Position numbers and translations under genes: made by a program. The notes under the pieces were generated by a model, which was given only the letters and a program-made list of their open reading frames with translations, made no database searches and had not been told where the DNA came from. Of a stretch of 64,000 nucleotides of DNA, positions 1-8,450 are shown piece by piece (position 1 is the stretch's first letter; each line of letters opens with the position of its first letter). The stretch comes from Lachnospiraceae bacterium. Lineage in GTDB: Bacteria > Bacillota > Clostridia > Lachnospirales > Lachnospiraceae. The stretch spans positions 142,896 through 206,895 of the forward strand of contig JAEERY010000013.1 of NCBI GenBank assembly GCA_016286035.1, in the 5' to 3' direction.

Positions 1-497
1 ACCAGCATTATTGAGAGGATATCATAGAAAAGATCTCTGTTGATCGTACGTCCCTCTTCAAGAACAACTGAATCAACATAGTCAAGGAAACCGTTTATAT
101 CCTTATCCGAATATAAGACTGTAGATCCTGTCAGACCTCCGTTTGGTATGACCGTAATATCATTTCCCGTTCTGTAAACATCCGTGTAACTGTACACCGT
201 TTTATCCCCCTGAGGCTCATCCATTGACTCATCATTTACTTTATTTTCCTCTTCAGGTTCAGAGTCATTACCGTTATCAGAGGTAAGATCAAGATTTTTT
301 ATGTTATCAGCCGATTTATTCAGCGCATCCAGATCTATGTCGGTATTAAGATCATCTGCTGATGTATCATCAGTTTCCGATACTGTCTCAATATCCTCAT
401 CGTAATCAAGCTCTTCCTTCGAACAAGCGGTAAACACCATGCTCATCATAAGAGTCAGGACTGATATTACCGCAAACTTCTTTGCAATAGTTTTCAT
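1..497 (-). CDS. Partial lipoprotein (C-terminus beyond left edge)
   Basis: An open frame of 165 codons runs from an ATG at 497 to the left edge without a stop. It begins with a signal peptide (basic MKTIAKK, hydrophobic core, lipobox FTAC with lipidated Cys25). About 50 Asp/Glu/Ser-rich residues follow as a probable linker, then a mixed segment that is cut off. AAAGGAA lies just upstream as ribosome binding site and a promoter-like TATAAT sits further up. It should be anchored outside the membrane. No domain is recognised in the visible part and the function is unknown. Confidence 0.8.
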   Translation of the reverse strand, partial: MKTIAKKFAVISVLTLMMSMVFTACSKEELDYDEDIETVSETDDTSADDLNTDIDLDALNKSADNIKNLDLTSDNGNDSEPEEENKVNDESMDEPQGDKTVYSYTDVYRTGNDITVIPNGGLTGSTVLYSDKDINGFLDYVDSVVLEEGRTINRDLFYDILSIML

Positions 498-543
498 CTT
501 TCATTTCCTTTCATATACTCTTCTTTTTCACACAAACGCACAC

Positions 544-571
544 ATTATACCGCAAATGTCGCAAAAGTAAA
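544..571 (-). promoter_or_regulatory. Putative sigma-A promoter of the partial lipoprotein
   Basis: On the minus strand, -35 TTTACT (566-571) and -10 TATAAT (544-549) are 16 bp apart. They lie about 50 bp upstream of the lipoprotein start. The -10 is perfect, the -35 weak. Confidence 0.5.
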
Positions 572-579
572 AGCATATC

Positions 580-1185
580 TTAATTTGACGATGAAGATGA
601 AGACGATGCTGCAGAAGAAGCCGCCTGTCTGTCACGGATCATATGCTGCAATGTTATCACTATGGTAACCACTATCTTTTCGTGTTCAGGCTGATATATA
701 TCTATACAGTACTTATCATGCAGCGAAAGCATCTTCTGACTGATAAGTGCAACCACCCTTTCTTCATCATCGTAAAGGGCAAAATTAAGCGCAAGAATGT
801 TCCCTACAAGTCTCCAGCCTAAGCCCTCTATGTTGGTGATATCATCGACCAGATGAAAAAGTTCGTTTGATACTTCAAAGTCCTGTCCGTCTTCCATTGA
901 TACATAATGCCTCTCATGCAGACTTAAGAGCTTTCTTTCGATATGTGCAACATGTCTGTCTTCCGCATCATATATATCCGTCTTATCAAGTATAGAAAAA
1001 AACTTTGTCCCGGCCAGATATACTACATTCCCGGCATCATCCGTAATATCTATCTCATGATGCAGAGTCAAAAGCCTGGTAGATGTATATAGAGATCTAT
1101 AAGGTTCTCCAAAGTTTTCCGTATTTACAACATTAGGTCCTTCTCCTTTTTCATGATATCTGTGAAGTTTTGAAAATGTTCCCAT
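580..1185 (-). CDS. LURP-one-related (Tubby-C-like) protein
   Basis: The 201-residue protein has the repeated strand pattern of the LURP-one-related/YxjI family: segments such as HHEIDITDDAGNVVY, IYDAEDRHVAHIERK and FALYDDEERVVALISQK recur at regular spacing, as in the 12-stranded Tubby-like barrel. Members are cytoplasmic and of poorly known function. An upstream in-frame ATG exists at 1200, but AGAGGGG lies between the two ATGs at ideal distance for the ATG at 1185, so that start is chosen. The last dozen residues are almost all Ser/Ala, a low-complexity tail not typical of the fold. Confidence 0.75.
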   Translation of the reverse strand: MGTFSKLHRYHEKGEGPNVVNTENFGEPYRSLYTSTRLLTLHHEIDITDDAGNVVYLAGTKFFSILDKTDIYDAEDRHVAHIERKLLSLHERHYVSMEDGQDFEVSNELFHLVDDITNIEGLGWRLVGNILALNFALYDDEERVVALISQKMLSLHDKYCIDIYQPEHEKIVVTIVITLQHMIRDRQAASSAASSSSSSSN

Positions 1186-1223
1186 ATATTCCCCTCTCAT
1201 ATATCGCTTAATCCAAAGTTTTC

Positions 1224-1640
1224 TTACAGTTTTTCACCGCAATTCTGACAATATCTGCCATGGTTTCTGTAAAGAATCCCGTCGCAGAACGGACAGCGAA
1301 ATGCTCCGTTTATCATTGCGACTATCATAACGACCAATTCGCTGATAATCCCTACAGGAGCAAGAAAGCTGATAAATCCGTAATTTTTCGTTATCTTCGT
1401 CAGTATGCATCCAAGGATCACTGGCACAAAAAGTGAAAGCAGCATGATGCATACATATCTTGTCCTTTTCTTTGCCGCATTTTCACGAATCTCTTTCCTG
1501 TAATAGAAAAGCTTGTTCTCCTTATCGGCCAGTTCTTTTCTTATGTCTGCCATGTCTTTTTCTGAAAACTCATACCTGCAGATTGGACAAACCTTTAGAT
1601 CTTCACCGATTGGTTCATTGCATTTAGGACAATTGATCAT
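1224..1640 (-). CDS. Membrane protein with a zinc ribbon at each end
   Basis: The 138-residue protein starts with a CPKC...CPIC zinc ribbon (residues 4-21), followed by a charged helix and two hydrophobic helices (about 63-85 and 92-112), and ends with a second ribbon CPFC...CQNC. Both ribbons would lie in the cytoplasm if the two helices form a hairpin. AAAGGAG stands 7 bases before the ATG. The partner and function are unknown. The gene is close to the LURP-one gene (38 bp) and may be co-transcribed with it. Confidence 0.8.
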   Translation of the reverse strand: MINCPKCNEPIGEDLKVCPICRYEFSEKDMADIRKELADKENKLFYYRKEIRENAAKKRTRYVCIMLLSLFVPVILGCILTKITKNYGFISFLAPVGIISELVVMIVAMINGAFRCPFCDGILYRNHGRYCQNCGEKL

Positions 1641-1825
1641 TTTATTATCTCCTTTGCTGAATTCATTATAAGTATGAATGCTTGTATAATAAATGAAAAT
1701 AATAACAAATAATCAGATCATATTTTCACCTGATGTTGCAAATACATGCTCATATTTTAAAGCAAAAAGCGATCATTAACAGTAATTACCACTTTTTCAT
1801 ACGCAGTTACTTTGCAAATATATTC

Positions 1826-2587
1826 CTACAGGCAGTTTTTAATCAGCCAGGCTGCTACACCGTCCTCATCATTGGACAGAGTCACTTCATCAGCGATCTT
1901 TAAAACTTCTTTAACAGCATTTGCAACGGCAATCCCCTTACCGCACAGTTTTAACATCTCCATATCATTGCTGTCATCTCCGAAAGCTGCGATATCATCA
2001 GTTTTTATCCCGCTTATCTGTGAAAGATACTTTATCGCCACGGTCTTTCCTGAATCTTTGGGCATAAACGAATACCATCTCTCACCGCGGTATCCCTGAA
2101 GTTTGCAATCTGCTTTATCGGCAATCATTTCTGCTAACTTTTCATCAGGAAGTTCCGCTACTATCTTGTTCGCACCCACATTAAGTGCTTTGGAATAATC
2201 GTTGTAAACTGCTTTATAAAGCTTTTCGGATTCGGATATATGTTTGCTGTTCCAGAATACCTGCTTTCTGTTAGCCACTGTTATCTCTGCATCGGGCACT
2301 GCCTCAAATATCGACTTTATGATCTGATTCGTATCATCCACGGAAAACTCACATGAATAGACACATTCATCATTTGAATGTATAAGTGTTCCGTCGGTTG
2401 TTATCTCATAGTCGGGTCTTAGCTGTTCTATATACTTTTCTGCTCCTATCCAGTACCTTGCAGTCGCTATGGCAAACAGAATACCTTTTTCTCTGCATTT
2501 AGAAAGGACTTTAAGAGTCTTATCAGATATGGTCCCATCCTGCCTTAACAAAGTGTGATCCAGATCCGTAAGTATCATTTTTATCAT
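1826..2587 (-). CDS. Cof-type HAD phosphatase
   Basis: A 253-residue HAD superfamily hydrolase of the Cof/YidA (IIB cap) group, acting on small phosphorylated metabolites such as sugar phosphates. Motif I is DLDHT (residues 8-12, nucleophile Asp8, acid/base Asp10). The GDDSNDMEML motif IV (203-212) near the C-terminus binds Mg2+. The large middle part is the type II cap. Length is typical. GAGGAAATTAAA precedes the ATG. The substrate cannot be read from sequence. Confidence 0.9.
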   Translation of the reverse strand: MIKMILTDLDHTLLRQDGTISDKTLKVLSKCREKGILFAIATARYWIGAEKYIEQLRPDYEITTDGTLIHSNDECVYSCEFSVDDTNQIIKSIFEAVPDAEITVANRKQVFWNSKHISESEKLYKAVYNDYSKALNVGANKIVAELPDEKLAEMIADKADCKLQGYRGERWYSFMPKDSGKTVAIKYLSQISGIKTDDIAAFGDDSNDMEMLKLCGKGIAVANAVKEVLKIADEVTLSNDEDGVAAWLIKNCL

Positions 2588-2620
2588 TTTAATTTCCTCA
2601 TGCTATAAAGAAATATCGAT

Positions 2621-2938
2621 TCACTTTTTCTTCGGTGCGGGAAGCTCATCATACATGGCTTCAAACAGCTCTTTAAGGAATACTCTGTTTTCGACATCAT
2701 CTACCATAAGCATCTCCTTAGCCCCTTCATAAGGCAGTTCAAGATTTGCTTCAGGCATCTTTTTTGCAGCCGATTTTACGTTCTTAACGAGAAACCTGTC
2801 ATCATATATCCCTCCGATAACCTTACCTCTGTAATAGATTATGTATTCTCCCATCATTGCCCTGCAGCCTATATCATCCAGTAAAGAGAGCTGTTCAAGT
2901 ATAAACTCCATATATCTCTTGCTCGATGCCATTTTCAT
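2621..2938 (-). CDS. TfoX N-terminal domain protein
   Basis: A 105-residue protein made of a single TfoX N-terminal domain, with the characteristic CRAMMGEYIIYYRGKVIGGI segment (residues 25-44). The domain is named after the Sxy/TfoX competence regulator, but stand-alone copies are widespread in Firmicutes and their role is not known; no DNA-uptake genes are nearby. Its ATG overlaps the stop codon of the upstream Nudix gene (ATGA), so the two are translationally coupled. Confidence 0.85.
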   Translation of the reverse strand: MKMASSKRYMEFILEQLSLLDDIGCRAMMGEYIIYYRGKVIGGIYDDRFLVKNVKSAAKKMPEANLELPYEGAKEMLMVDDVENRVFLKELFEAMYDELPAPKKK

Positions 2939-3420
2939 ACCCTTTCATCAGTCACTATATGTTCTATTCCGCTATGTTTGGAACATAAGAAATCCTTCAT
3001 AAAAGAAGGAAACGCTTTATATTTATCCAGTTCTTCTATGGGGATCCAGTACATGTTTTCCCTGACTCCCTGAGTATAGCTGTTGCTCTTAAGTTCCCTT
3101 GTACCCTTAGGTTTCATCACATAATAGAATGCTATCTCATGGCAATCCATATTCTTTAGAGCACCAATGTTTTCATTAAAGAAATTCTCATGGATCACGG
3201 CAAGATGGTCTATCTCATATCTTATGCCTGTCTCCTCATACACCTCTCTTATCACTGCATCCTGTGCCGATTCTCCCATATGAACGGCACCCCCGATAGA
3301 ATAATAGTAATCATCCTTTTCATTTCCCGCAAACAGAACATATCCATCTTCCACGATGATCGCCGCTGCACGGTATCTGAACCACTTATTATCTTTTGTA
3401 AATCCGCAATCGTATTCCAT
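2935..3420 (-). CDS. NUDIX hydrolase
   Basis: The Nudix box is complete (residues 44-65: G, five residues, E, seven residues, REVYEETGI) and gives the Mg2+-dependent pyrophosphohydrolase site. The rest has the usual 160-residue alpha/beta fold. The substrate is unknown. A first ATG lies at 3435, but GGGGA within the first codons is well spaced (8 bases) for the ATG at 3420, which is preferred. The stop overlaps the start of the TfoX-like gene. Confidence 0.88.
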   Translation of the reverse strand: MEYDCGFTKDNKWFRYRAAAIIVEDGYVLFAGNEKDDYYYSIGGAVHMGESAQDAVIREVYEETGIRYEIDHLAVIHENFFNENIGALKNMDCHEIAFYYVMKPKGTRELKSNSYTQGVRENMYWIPIEELDKYKAFPSFMKDFLCSKHSGIEHIVTDERV

Positions 3421-3470
3421 AAAACCATTCCCCATGAGCTTTTCTTAACTATATCATATGACAGATTAAA

Positions 3471-3520
3471 AAATATAAAAAATTATCCGGCTGAATCATC
3501 AATGATCCTCTGCCGGATAA
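3471..3520 (-). terminator. Rho-independent terminator after the GNAT gene
   Basis: A perfect 9-bp inverted repeat (TTATCCGGC / GCCGGATAA; 3483-3491 and 3512-3520) with a 20-base loop is followed on the minus strand by TTTTTT and further T-rich sequence. It lies 75 bp after the stop of the acetyltransferase at 3596. This is the only structure in the gap 3421-3595. Confidence 0.7.
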
Positions 3521-3595
3521 AACTATACCCTCCAAATCTTTTCTGGCCACCTGAATAATACCTGATCTAATATCATTGAGCATTATCCAAGTTTT

Positions 3596-4111
3596 TCAGA
3601 TCTTTTTCTGTAGCCATAAAAGATCATACCATCTGCCAAATTTCTTGCCAACGCCCTTCATATGTGCCACTTTCGAATATCCTTCCTTAAGATGGAATTT
3701 ATAACTGTCATGCGAAAGATACTCATCCTCCTGTTCGCAAAAGGCTGCCCCTGCCAGAATATTCACTATTCCCTGTGCCTTTAATCTTTCTTCAAGTTCT
3801 TTATAGAGCATCCGGCCTATTCCCTGTCTTCGATAGTCTCTGTCAATATAGATCGAAGTTGCTACAGTCCAGTCGTACGCTGAACGAACACTGTAAGCGC
3901 TTGCATAAACATATCCTACTATCCTGTTATCCTTTATGCTGACCATATAGGGATACTTTTCGTTTATCTTTTTGATCCTATCCTTAAACTCTTCAGCCGA
4001 AGGGACTTCATATTCAAAAGATACAGCCGTGTTAAGAACATAGTAGGAATATATCTCCACCAGTCTTTTAGCATCTTCTATACTTGCATCTCTGATATAG
4101 AATTCTCCCAT
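3596..4111 (-). CDS. GNAT acetyltransferase, phosphinothricin-type
   Basis: A 171-residue N-acetyltransferase close to the phosphinothricin/methionine-sulfoximine acetyltransferase (Pat/MnaT) branch. The acetyl-CoA loop is YRRQGIG, preceded by the SIYIDRDY strand, and the C-terminal part carries the branch-typical HLKEGY and GRWYDLLWL segments. These enzymes acetylate amino groups of amino acids and glutamate analogues. AAAGGGGAG precedes the ATG. The gene has its own terminator and is one of five GNAT genes in the first 15 kb. Confidence 0.88.
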   Translation of the reverse strand: MGEFYIRDASIEDAKRLVEIYSYYVLNTAVSFEYEVPSAEEFKDRIKKINEKYPYMVSIKDNRIVGYVYASAYSVRSAYDWTVATSIYIDRDYRRQGIGRMLYKELEERLKAQGIVNILAGAAFCEQEDEYLSHDSYKFHLKEGYSKVAHMKGVGKKFGRWYDLLWLQKKI

Positions 4112-4138
4112 TTTTCTCCCCTTTGTTTGAATATATCT

Positions 4139-4180
4139 CGGTTTTGTCAGATCGGTTTTGTCAGATCGGTTTTGCCAGAC
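4139..4180. repeat. 14-bp tandem repeat across the EAL gene 3' end
   Basis: The unit CGGTTTTGTCAGAT occurs at 4139-4152 and 4153-4166, with a third imperfect copy (two changes) at 4167-4180. The stop codon of the EAL gene lies within the second copy, so expansion has occurred at the very end of the coding region. Confidence 0.85.
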
Positions 4181-5855
4181 AGTCGGCTCCGCTTTTTACC
4201 TTGTCAATAAATTCATCTATCGGCAACGGTTTTGAATAGAAATATCCCTGGAAACTGTGAACACCGTAAGTTCTTATGATATCACGCATTCCTGAGGTCT
4301 CTATGCCTTCCACACATACATCGGCACCGAATATACCTGCCATCTCAGTAAACTTATTCAGTAATCTCTTTTCTTTTTCATCCTGTTCGATATGCTGAAC
4401 AAAGCTTCTATCGATCTTTATCGTATCAAAGGGAAGATCTTTGATCAATCCGATGGATGAATAACCTGTTCCGAAATCATCCAGCGCAAACCTAACACCG
4501 CCTGCGCGCAGGGTAACTATAACATTTCTTAAAAGATCCATATCTAAAAGTCTGCATCTTTCGGTTATCTCCAGACACATATTCTTTGGGTCATAGTCTG
4601 CCTTTTCTATCGTATCCCATACAACGTCCGCAAAGTCAGATCTTTCCAGCTGAGCATACGACAGATTGACATTTATTTTCAGATCTGGAAGATATGTCTG
4701 AATCTTCCTTGCATCATCAAGTGCCGTTTTTATGATCCATTCTCCGAGTTCGGGGAAAAGCGGATCTGCCTCGATAAATGGAATAAACATATCCGGTGGA
4801 ACCACACCGTATTCATCGTTTTTCCATCTTAAGAGTGCTTCCGCGCCTATAACTTTCTCTGTATCTGCATCAACAACAGGCTGATACAGAAGATAAAATC
4901 CTTTAAAGCCTTTCGTAATGGAAGCTCGTATCGCATGAAGCATTTCAATCTTTTTTCTGCTCTCGTTTGTCAGCTCCGTACGGAAAGCCACCAGATCTCC
5001 GTGTTTATTGCTCTTGGAATCCTGATATGCAAAATTCAGGCATGAATATACTGTCTGATCGTCTACATTGAATTCATCAAGGGAAAGAATACCGGCATTG
5101 AGTTCAAGAATGATATCAAGTCCATCGATATTTATACCTTTGCGGAAATAAGCCCTTATCTCCTCATATGACTGTGAAAGTTCCTCTTCGCTCTGAACAG
5201 TGGATATGATCGCAAATCTCGATCCATCCAAACGATACGTTCCTCCCCTGTTGGCAACATTATCCATAAGAAATCTTCCAAACACCTGGAGAATCTGATT
5301 GCCTGCATGGTATCCGTATACTTCGTTGATCTCAGTCAGTTTTCCGATACCTGCCATTCCTATGCGAATAGGGGTTTTATTCCTGATATAACTCTGCAGA
5401 TCAGAAAAGAAGCCATACTGATTACGAAGTCCTGTTAAAGTATCTATCTGACTTCTCTGACTGTGATTTCGTATAGATCCGCAAAAATATTCGGGTATAC
5501 CTAATTCATCTTTTAAAACGGTTCCGCGACAGGTACAGATATCATATTCTCCGTCAGGACGTTTTGCTCTGTACTGCATATCATGTCCTGCCTGCTTTCC
5601 TGCAAAGATAGCATCCATGCCTTCATGATATGCCTGTCTGTCATCTTCATGAATATATCCCTCCCAGATATCTCCTGCGCCATACATATATTCAGAGGGT
5701 AATCCAAAAGATTCCACCAGATTCTTAGACCATCTTGAGAAGTCATACTTCATATCACATATGAACACAAAGGTATCATCAGCTATGATAGAATAGCTCT
5801 CAAAAAGCGAGTCTAATCTCTTTTTTGCATCCTCAGTGATCCTGTTTTCCACCAT
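4161..5855 (-). CDS. c-di-GMP phosphodiesterase: PAS - degenerate GGDEF - EAL
   Basis: This 564-residue signalling protein has three parts. A PAS-like sensor (about 15-125) is followed by a GGDEF-fold domain (about 130-290) whose active-site loop reads RLDGSRF instead of GGDEF, so it should not make c-di-GMP. The C-terminal EAL domain (about 305-555) is intact: EALLRW, LEITER, DDFGTGYSS, IKIDRSFV and VEGIET carry the metal-binding and catalytic residues. It is predicted to hydrolyse c-di-GMP, perhaps with GTP bound by the GGDEF relic as regulator. There is no membrane segment. A GTG at 5867 is in frame, but GGAGTGGG fits the ATG at 5855. Confidence 0.9.
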   Translation of the reverse strand: MVENRITEDAKKRLDSLFESYSIIADDTFVFICDMKYDFSRWSKNLVESFGLPSEYMYGAGDIWEGYIHEDDRQAYHEGMDAIFAGKQAGHDMQYRAKRPDGEYDICTCRGTVLKDELGIPEYFCGSIRNHSQRSQIDTLTGLRNQYGFFSDLQSYIRNKTPIRIGMAGIGKLTEINEVYGYHAGNQILQVFGRFLMDNVANRGGTYRLDGSRFAIISTVQSEEELSQSYEEIRAYFRKGINIDGLDIILELNAGILSLDEFNVDDQTVYSCLNFAYQDSKSNKHGDLVAFRTELTNESRKKIEMLHAIRASITKGFKGFYLLYQPVVDADTEKVIGAEALLRWKNDEYGVVPPDMFIPFIEADPLFPELGEWIIKTALDDARKIQTYLPDLKINVNLSYAQLERSDFADVVWDTIEKADYDPKNMCLEITERCRLLDMDLLRNVIVTLRAGGVRFALDDFGTGYSSIGLIKDLPFDTIKIDRSFVQHIEQDEKEKRLLNKFTEMAGIFGADVCVEGIETSGMRDIIRTYGVHSFQGYFYSKPLPIDEFIDKVKSGADCLAKPI

Positions 5856-5901
5856 ACTTAATCCCACTCCAATTACATTCCTTCATATCGATCAAATATC
5901 A

Positions 5902-6381
5902 TCACAGTTCATGATAATATGGGCAGATATTCTCATAATGACCGTCCTTCATCCTGAACCCTCCGGGGATGGTACCAAGCTGGACAAATCCCAAACGTTC
6001 ATACAGATGTCTTGCGTGAACATTGCTCTCAACCACCGCATTAAACTGCAGGACCCTAAATCCAAGTTCCTTTCCCTTTTTAAGGCAGTCAATCACCAGC
6101 TGTTCTCCGATATGTTTCCCTCTTGCCTCAGATGATACGGCATAGCTGGCGTTGCAGATATGGCCGCATCGTCCAACGTTGTTGGGATGAAGGATATATA
6201 GTCCATAGATCTTGCCGTTTCCCTCCGCTACTCCCGTAAAACTCTGAGATGCGAAGAACTCGGCAGCACTTTCCATATCAAGCGTATCCTCCTGCGGAAA
6301 GGCAATCCCTTCTTCAACTACTTCATTCCATATTTTCATGATCTCGTTAAGATCATTCTGTTCGTATTTTCTGATATTCAT
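5902..6381 (-). CDS. GNAT family N-acetyltransferase
   Basis: A 159-residue GNAT enzyme. The acetyl-CoA binding motif is SSEARGKHIGEQLV, and motif B is NVHARHLYERLGF with the usual YERLGF ending. The closest general relatives acetylate small molecules or protein N-termini; the substrate is unknown. The gene lies 46 bp upstream of the EAL gene's ATG and is transcribed in the same direction. Confidence 0.85.
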   Translation of the reverse strand: MNIRKYEQNDLNEIMKIWNEVVEEGIAFPQEDTLDMESAAEFFASQSFTGVAEGNGKIYGLYILHPNNVGRCGHICNASYAVSSEARGKHIGEQLVIDCLKKGKELGFRVLQFNAVVESNVHARHLYERLGFVQLGTIPGGFRMKDGHYENICPYYHEL

Positions 6382-6404
6382 CGATATTATCTATCCTTTA
6401 AACA

Positions 6405-6761
6405 TTATTCCAGCGGCATTGTATCCCTTGAGTAATGTCTGTTTCTGACTTCACTCCACTTGCCGGATCCGTCTTTATTCCATATCTGGGTAAAGTCATT
6501 TCCACCCGCGTATTCAAACTCATATTCTGTTCCTTCGTTATGAACACCTTTTGAGATTATCTCATAGTGATCCACATATATGGTATCCGTCGGGTTATTG
6601 ACAGTTATCCATTCATCATCGGAGATATAAATATAGAATCCATCGACTCTATCCATATTAGCATCTTCTGCGTAACAAATAGTAAGATATACTTCCCCGT
6701 TACTTTTTGTTATATATAACCGTACGAGGATGAACGGAAGGTATATTGTTCCTGCATGCAA
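6405..6761 (-). pseudogene. Open frame without a good start, probably a 3' gene remnant
   Basis: An open frame of 118 codons codes for a beta-rich, aromatic and acidic sequence (for example GFYIYISDDEWITVNN) with no recognised family. The only in-frame starts are a TTG at 6761 without ribosome binding site and a Met deep inside. Its 5' part overlaps, in another frame, the end of the crcB remnant. The simplest reading is that a deletion joined the 5' end of crcB to the 3' part of an unrelated gene. It could still be a small expressed protein. Confidence 0.45.
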
Positions 6762-6849
6762 AAATCTTATCGTTTACAGGTATCAGACTGATCGCATATC
6801 TGGCCATTGCACCAAGTGCTCCGCCAAGAGCCACGTATAAAAAATTCAT
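6700..6849 (-). pseudogene. crcB: Truncated fluoride channel gene (crcB remnant)
   Basis: From the ATG at 6849, with GAGGATAT as a good ribosome binding site, the first 25 residues (MNFLYVALGGALGAMARYAI, then SLIPV) match the start of CrcB/Fluc channels, including the first transmembrane helix and the GGxLGAxxRY signature. After that the homology stops: the expected FPxGTLxxNxxG segment and three further helices are missing, and the frame ends 25 residues later. CrcB is normally about 120 residues and exports fluoride as a dual-topology dimer. This copy cannot form a channel. Confidence 0.7.
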
Positions 6850-6890
6850 CTTATATCCTCGTTTTCGTATAATACTTCCAAAATCGCTTT

Positions 6891-7358
6891 TTAAAGAATA
6901 CAGACCATTATGTATTCGCAATCATTCTCATCAACAGTTTTAAATCCGACCTTCTCATACATTCTTACGGCATAATTGTCTTTCTGTACAGCAAGTGATG
7001 CCTTTTTGTATCCCTTTTGCTTTAAAAGTTCAAGCATTCTTTGCATGAGTACGGTCCCGATGCCTTTCCCCCTGTACTCTTTATATAAAGATATCGCAAA
7101 AGAGGGAGTATCATCATCCACATGTCCGTAGTCATTCATTATACGTGTCCAGACTGCTCCTATTACCTGACCTTCATCATCAGCAACAATGCAATGATCT
7201 GCCCTTCCTTTTCCAAAATCTTCAAAATAAAGCTTTAACTCAGGCTTATCAACAATGTCTTTTGGCGGAGGCTCAATTCCTTCAGGTATAAATATGGCCT
7301 CATACAAGAAAGTCCTTAATAGCTCTGTTTCGTTTTCCTTAAGTTCCCTGATTCTCAT
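6891..7358 (-). CDS. GNAT family N-acetyltransferase
   Basis: A 155-residue GNAT enzyme with the acetyl-CoA loop YRGKGIGTVL and the motif B segment NYAVRMYEKVGF. An ATG at 7382 overlaps the stop of the upstream lipoprotein gene, but AAAGGA sits six bases before the ATG at 7358, giving a start MRIRELKEN typical for this fold. Coupled translation with the DUF4846 gene is likely. Substrate unknown. Confidence 0.85.
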   Translation of the reverse strand: MRIRELKENETELLRTFLYEAIFIPEGIEPPPKDIVDKPELKLYFEDFGKGRADHCIVADDEGQVIGAVWTRIMNDYGHVDDDTPSFAISLYKEYRGKGIGTVLMQRMLELLKQKGYKKASLAVQKDNYAVRMYEKVGFKTVDENDCEYIMVCIL

Positions 7359-7371
7359 CATCTGTCCTTTT

Positions 7372-8319
7372 TCACTCATCAAGATATCCCGGTCTCCTAA
7401 GACACGGTTCCATGAATATGTATTCCGGAGTTATAAACGGATACTTGATCTCATCCTCGTAATACCACGGATCATCTTCATGTTCTTCATTTATCAGAAC
7501 ATGAAACTGCTGTGCGGGCATATATCCCTGCGCAAGAAGAAAAGCCTTCTTTCCGTCCTTTTCACAGGTATCAACAACCATCACGACATGTCCGGGGGAG
7601 CCTCCCTTTATAAAAATATCACCTATCTTTATTTGTGATAAATCTATTGGTTTTGATTCTTTTTCAAGTGAAAGGGTGCTGGCATAGTTGAACACGGTGT
7701 TCAGGTAATTTTCAAAAGTCTCATCAGATTCAGAATATCCCGCAGAATCATTCCATGAAACATCATTGCCGTTAACAACGATACGCTTTCCGTTTTTGTA
7801 ACTTGTCCAGTCACACAAAAATCCGCTCACAAAATGGAATGCTATCTTGTCTTCCTTAGAACTTGCACGCATATATTCCGCATAAACACGCATCACACTA
7901 TCCGCGCACTGTTGAAGGTCCTTATCTCCCAGATACATATCAAACACACAGACAGCCGAGTCGTTAGCTTTTATGCTTCCGTCATACATTAGCACAGGAC
8001 TCTTGTCAGGTAAAACAGCATAACTTCTTAAAAACTCCCCCAGGCTTTTCTCATCTTCCTCAGTACGCTTATATCCCTCAGGTACACTTATCCTTGCTTC
8101 AAGAGTACTGCCATCAGCATTGATCAGAGATACCTGCTCTCTAACAGGTTCTGTTGGATCAGATACTTCATCTGTCGTCTCTTCGGATCTTATGTCCTGA
8201 TCTGTGATCACAGGCTGTGAGATCACCTCTTCATTGACCTGATCTTCATGCTTTTTATCTTTGCATCCGCATAAAAGTATTAATGATGATATTAAAATTA
8301 TCTTTACATATTTTTTCAT
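7372..8319 (-). CDS. DUF4846 lipoprotein
   Basis: From the ATG at 8319 the protein (315 residues) opens with a lipoprotein signal (MKKYVKII, lipobox LLCGC, Cys19) and an acidic linker. The body matches the DUF4846 family: VPEGYKR start, a middle segment with CDWTSYKNGKRI, and a C-terminal GSPGHVVMVVD...FLLAQGYMPAQQFHVL block that resembles NlpC/CHAP-like folds but lacks an evident catalytic Cys. The frame is open upstream to 8451, but that extension lacks a signal peptide and covers a hairpin. The function is unknown; it is extracytoplasmic. Confidence 0.85.
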   Translation of the reverse strand: MKKYVKIILISSLILLCGCKDKKHEDQVNEEVISQPVITDQDIRSEETTDEVSDPTEPVREQVSLINADGSTLEARISVPEGYKRTEEDEKSLGEFLRSYAVLPDKSPVLMYDGSIKANDSAVCVFDMYLGDKDLQQCADSVMRVYAEYMRASSKEDKIAFHFVSGFLCDWTSYKNGKRIVVNGNDVSWNDSAGYSESDETFENYLNTVFNYASTLSLEKESKPIDLSQIKIGDIFIKGGSPGHVVMVVDTCEKDGKKAFLLAQGYMPAQQFHVLINEEHEDDPWYYEDEIKYPFITPEYIFMEPCLRRPGYLDE

Positions 8320-8377
8320 AAATATTTTGGTTTTATCCCCTCTAAATATTTTAAACGAGCACATAAAAATGGTCAAC

Positions 8378-8413
8378 AAAATGGAGCCCTCCATTGGCAG
8401 TATGGAAGGCTCC
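8378..8413 (-). terminator. Hairpin after the small membrane peptide gene
   Basis: GGAGCC...GGCTCC with inner TTCCAT/ATGGA pairing forms a stem at 8383-8413. On the minus strand it is followed by ATTTTGTTGACC, a weak T-run. It lies 38 bp after the small gene's stop and 63 bp before the DUF4846 start, so it could end transcription or act as leader structure. Confidence 0.5.
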
Positions 8414-8450
8414 TGTATAGAGATTATGGGAATATTCCCTAAGGTTGACA

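Noticed and set aside
6850..6890. Fluoride riboswitch before the crcB remnant
   Set aside because: The stretch is only 41 bp and lacks the conserved riboswitch core.
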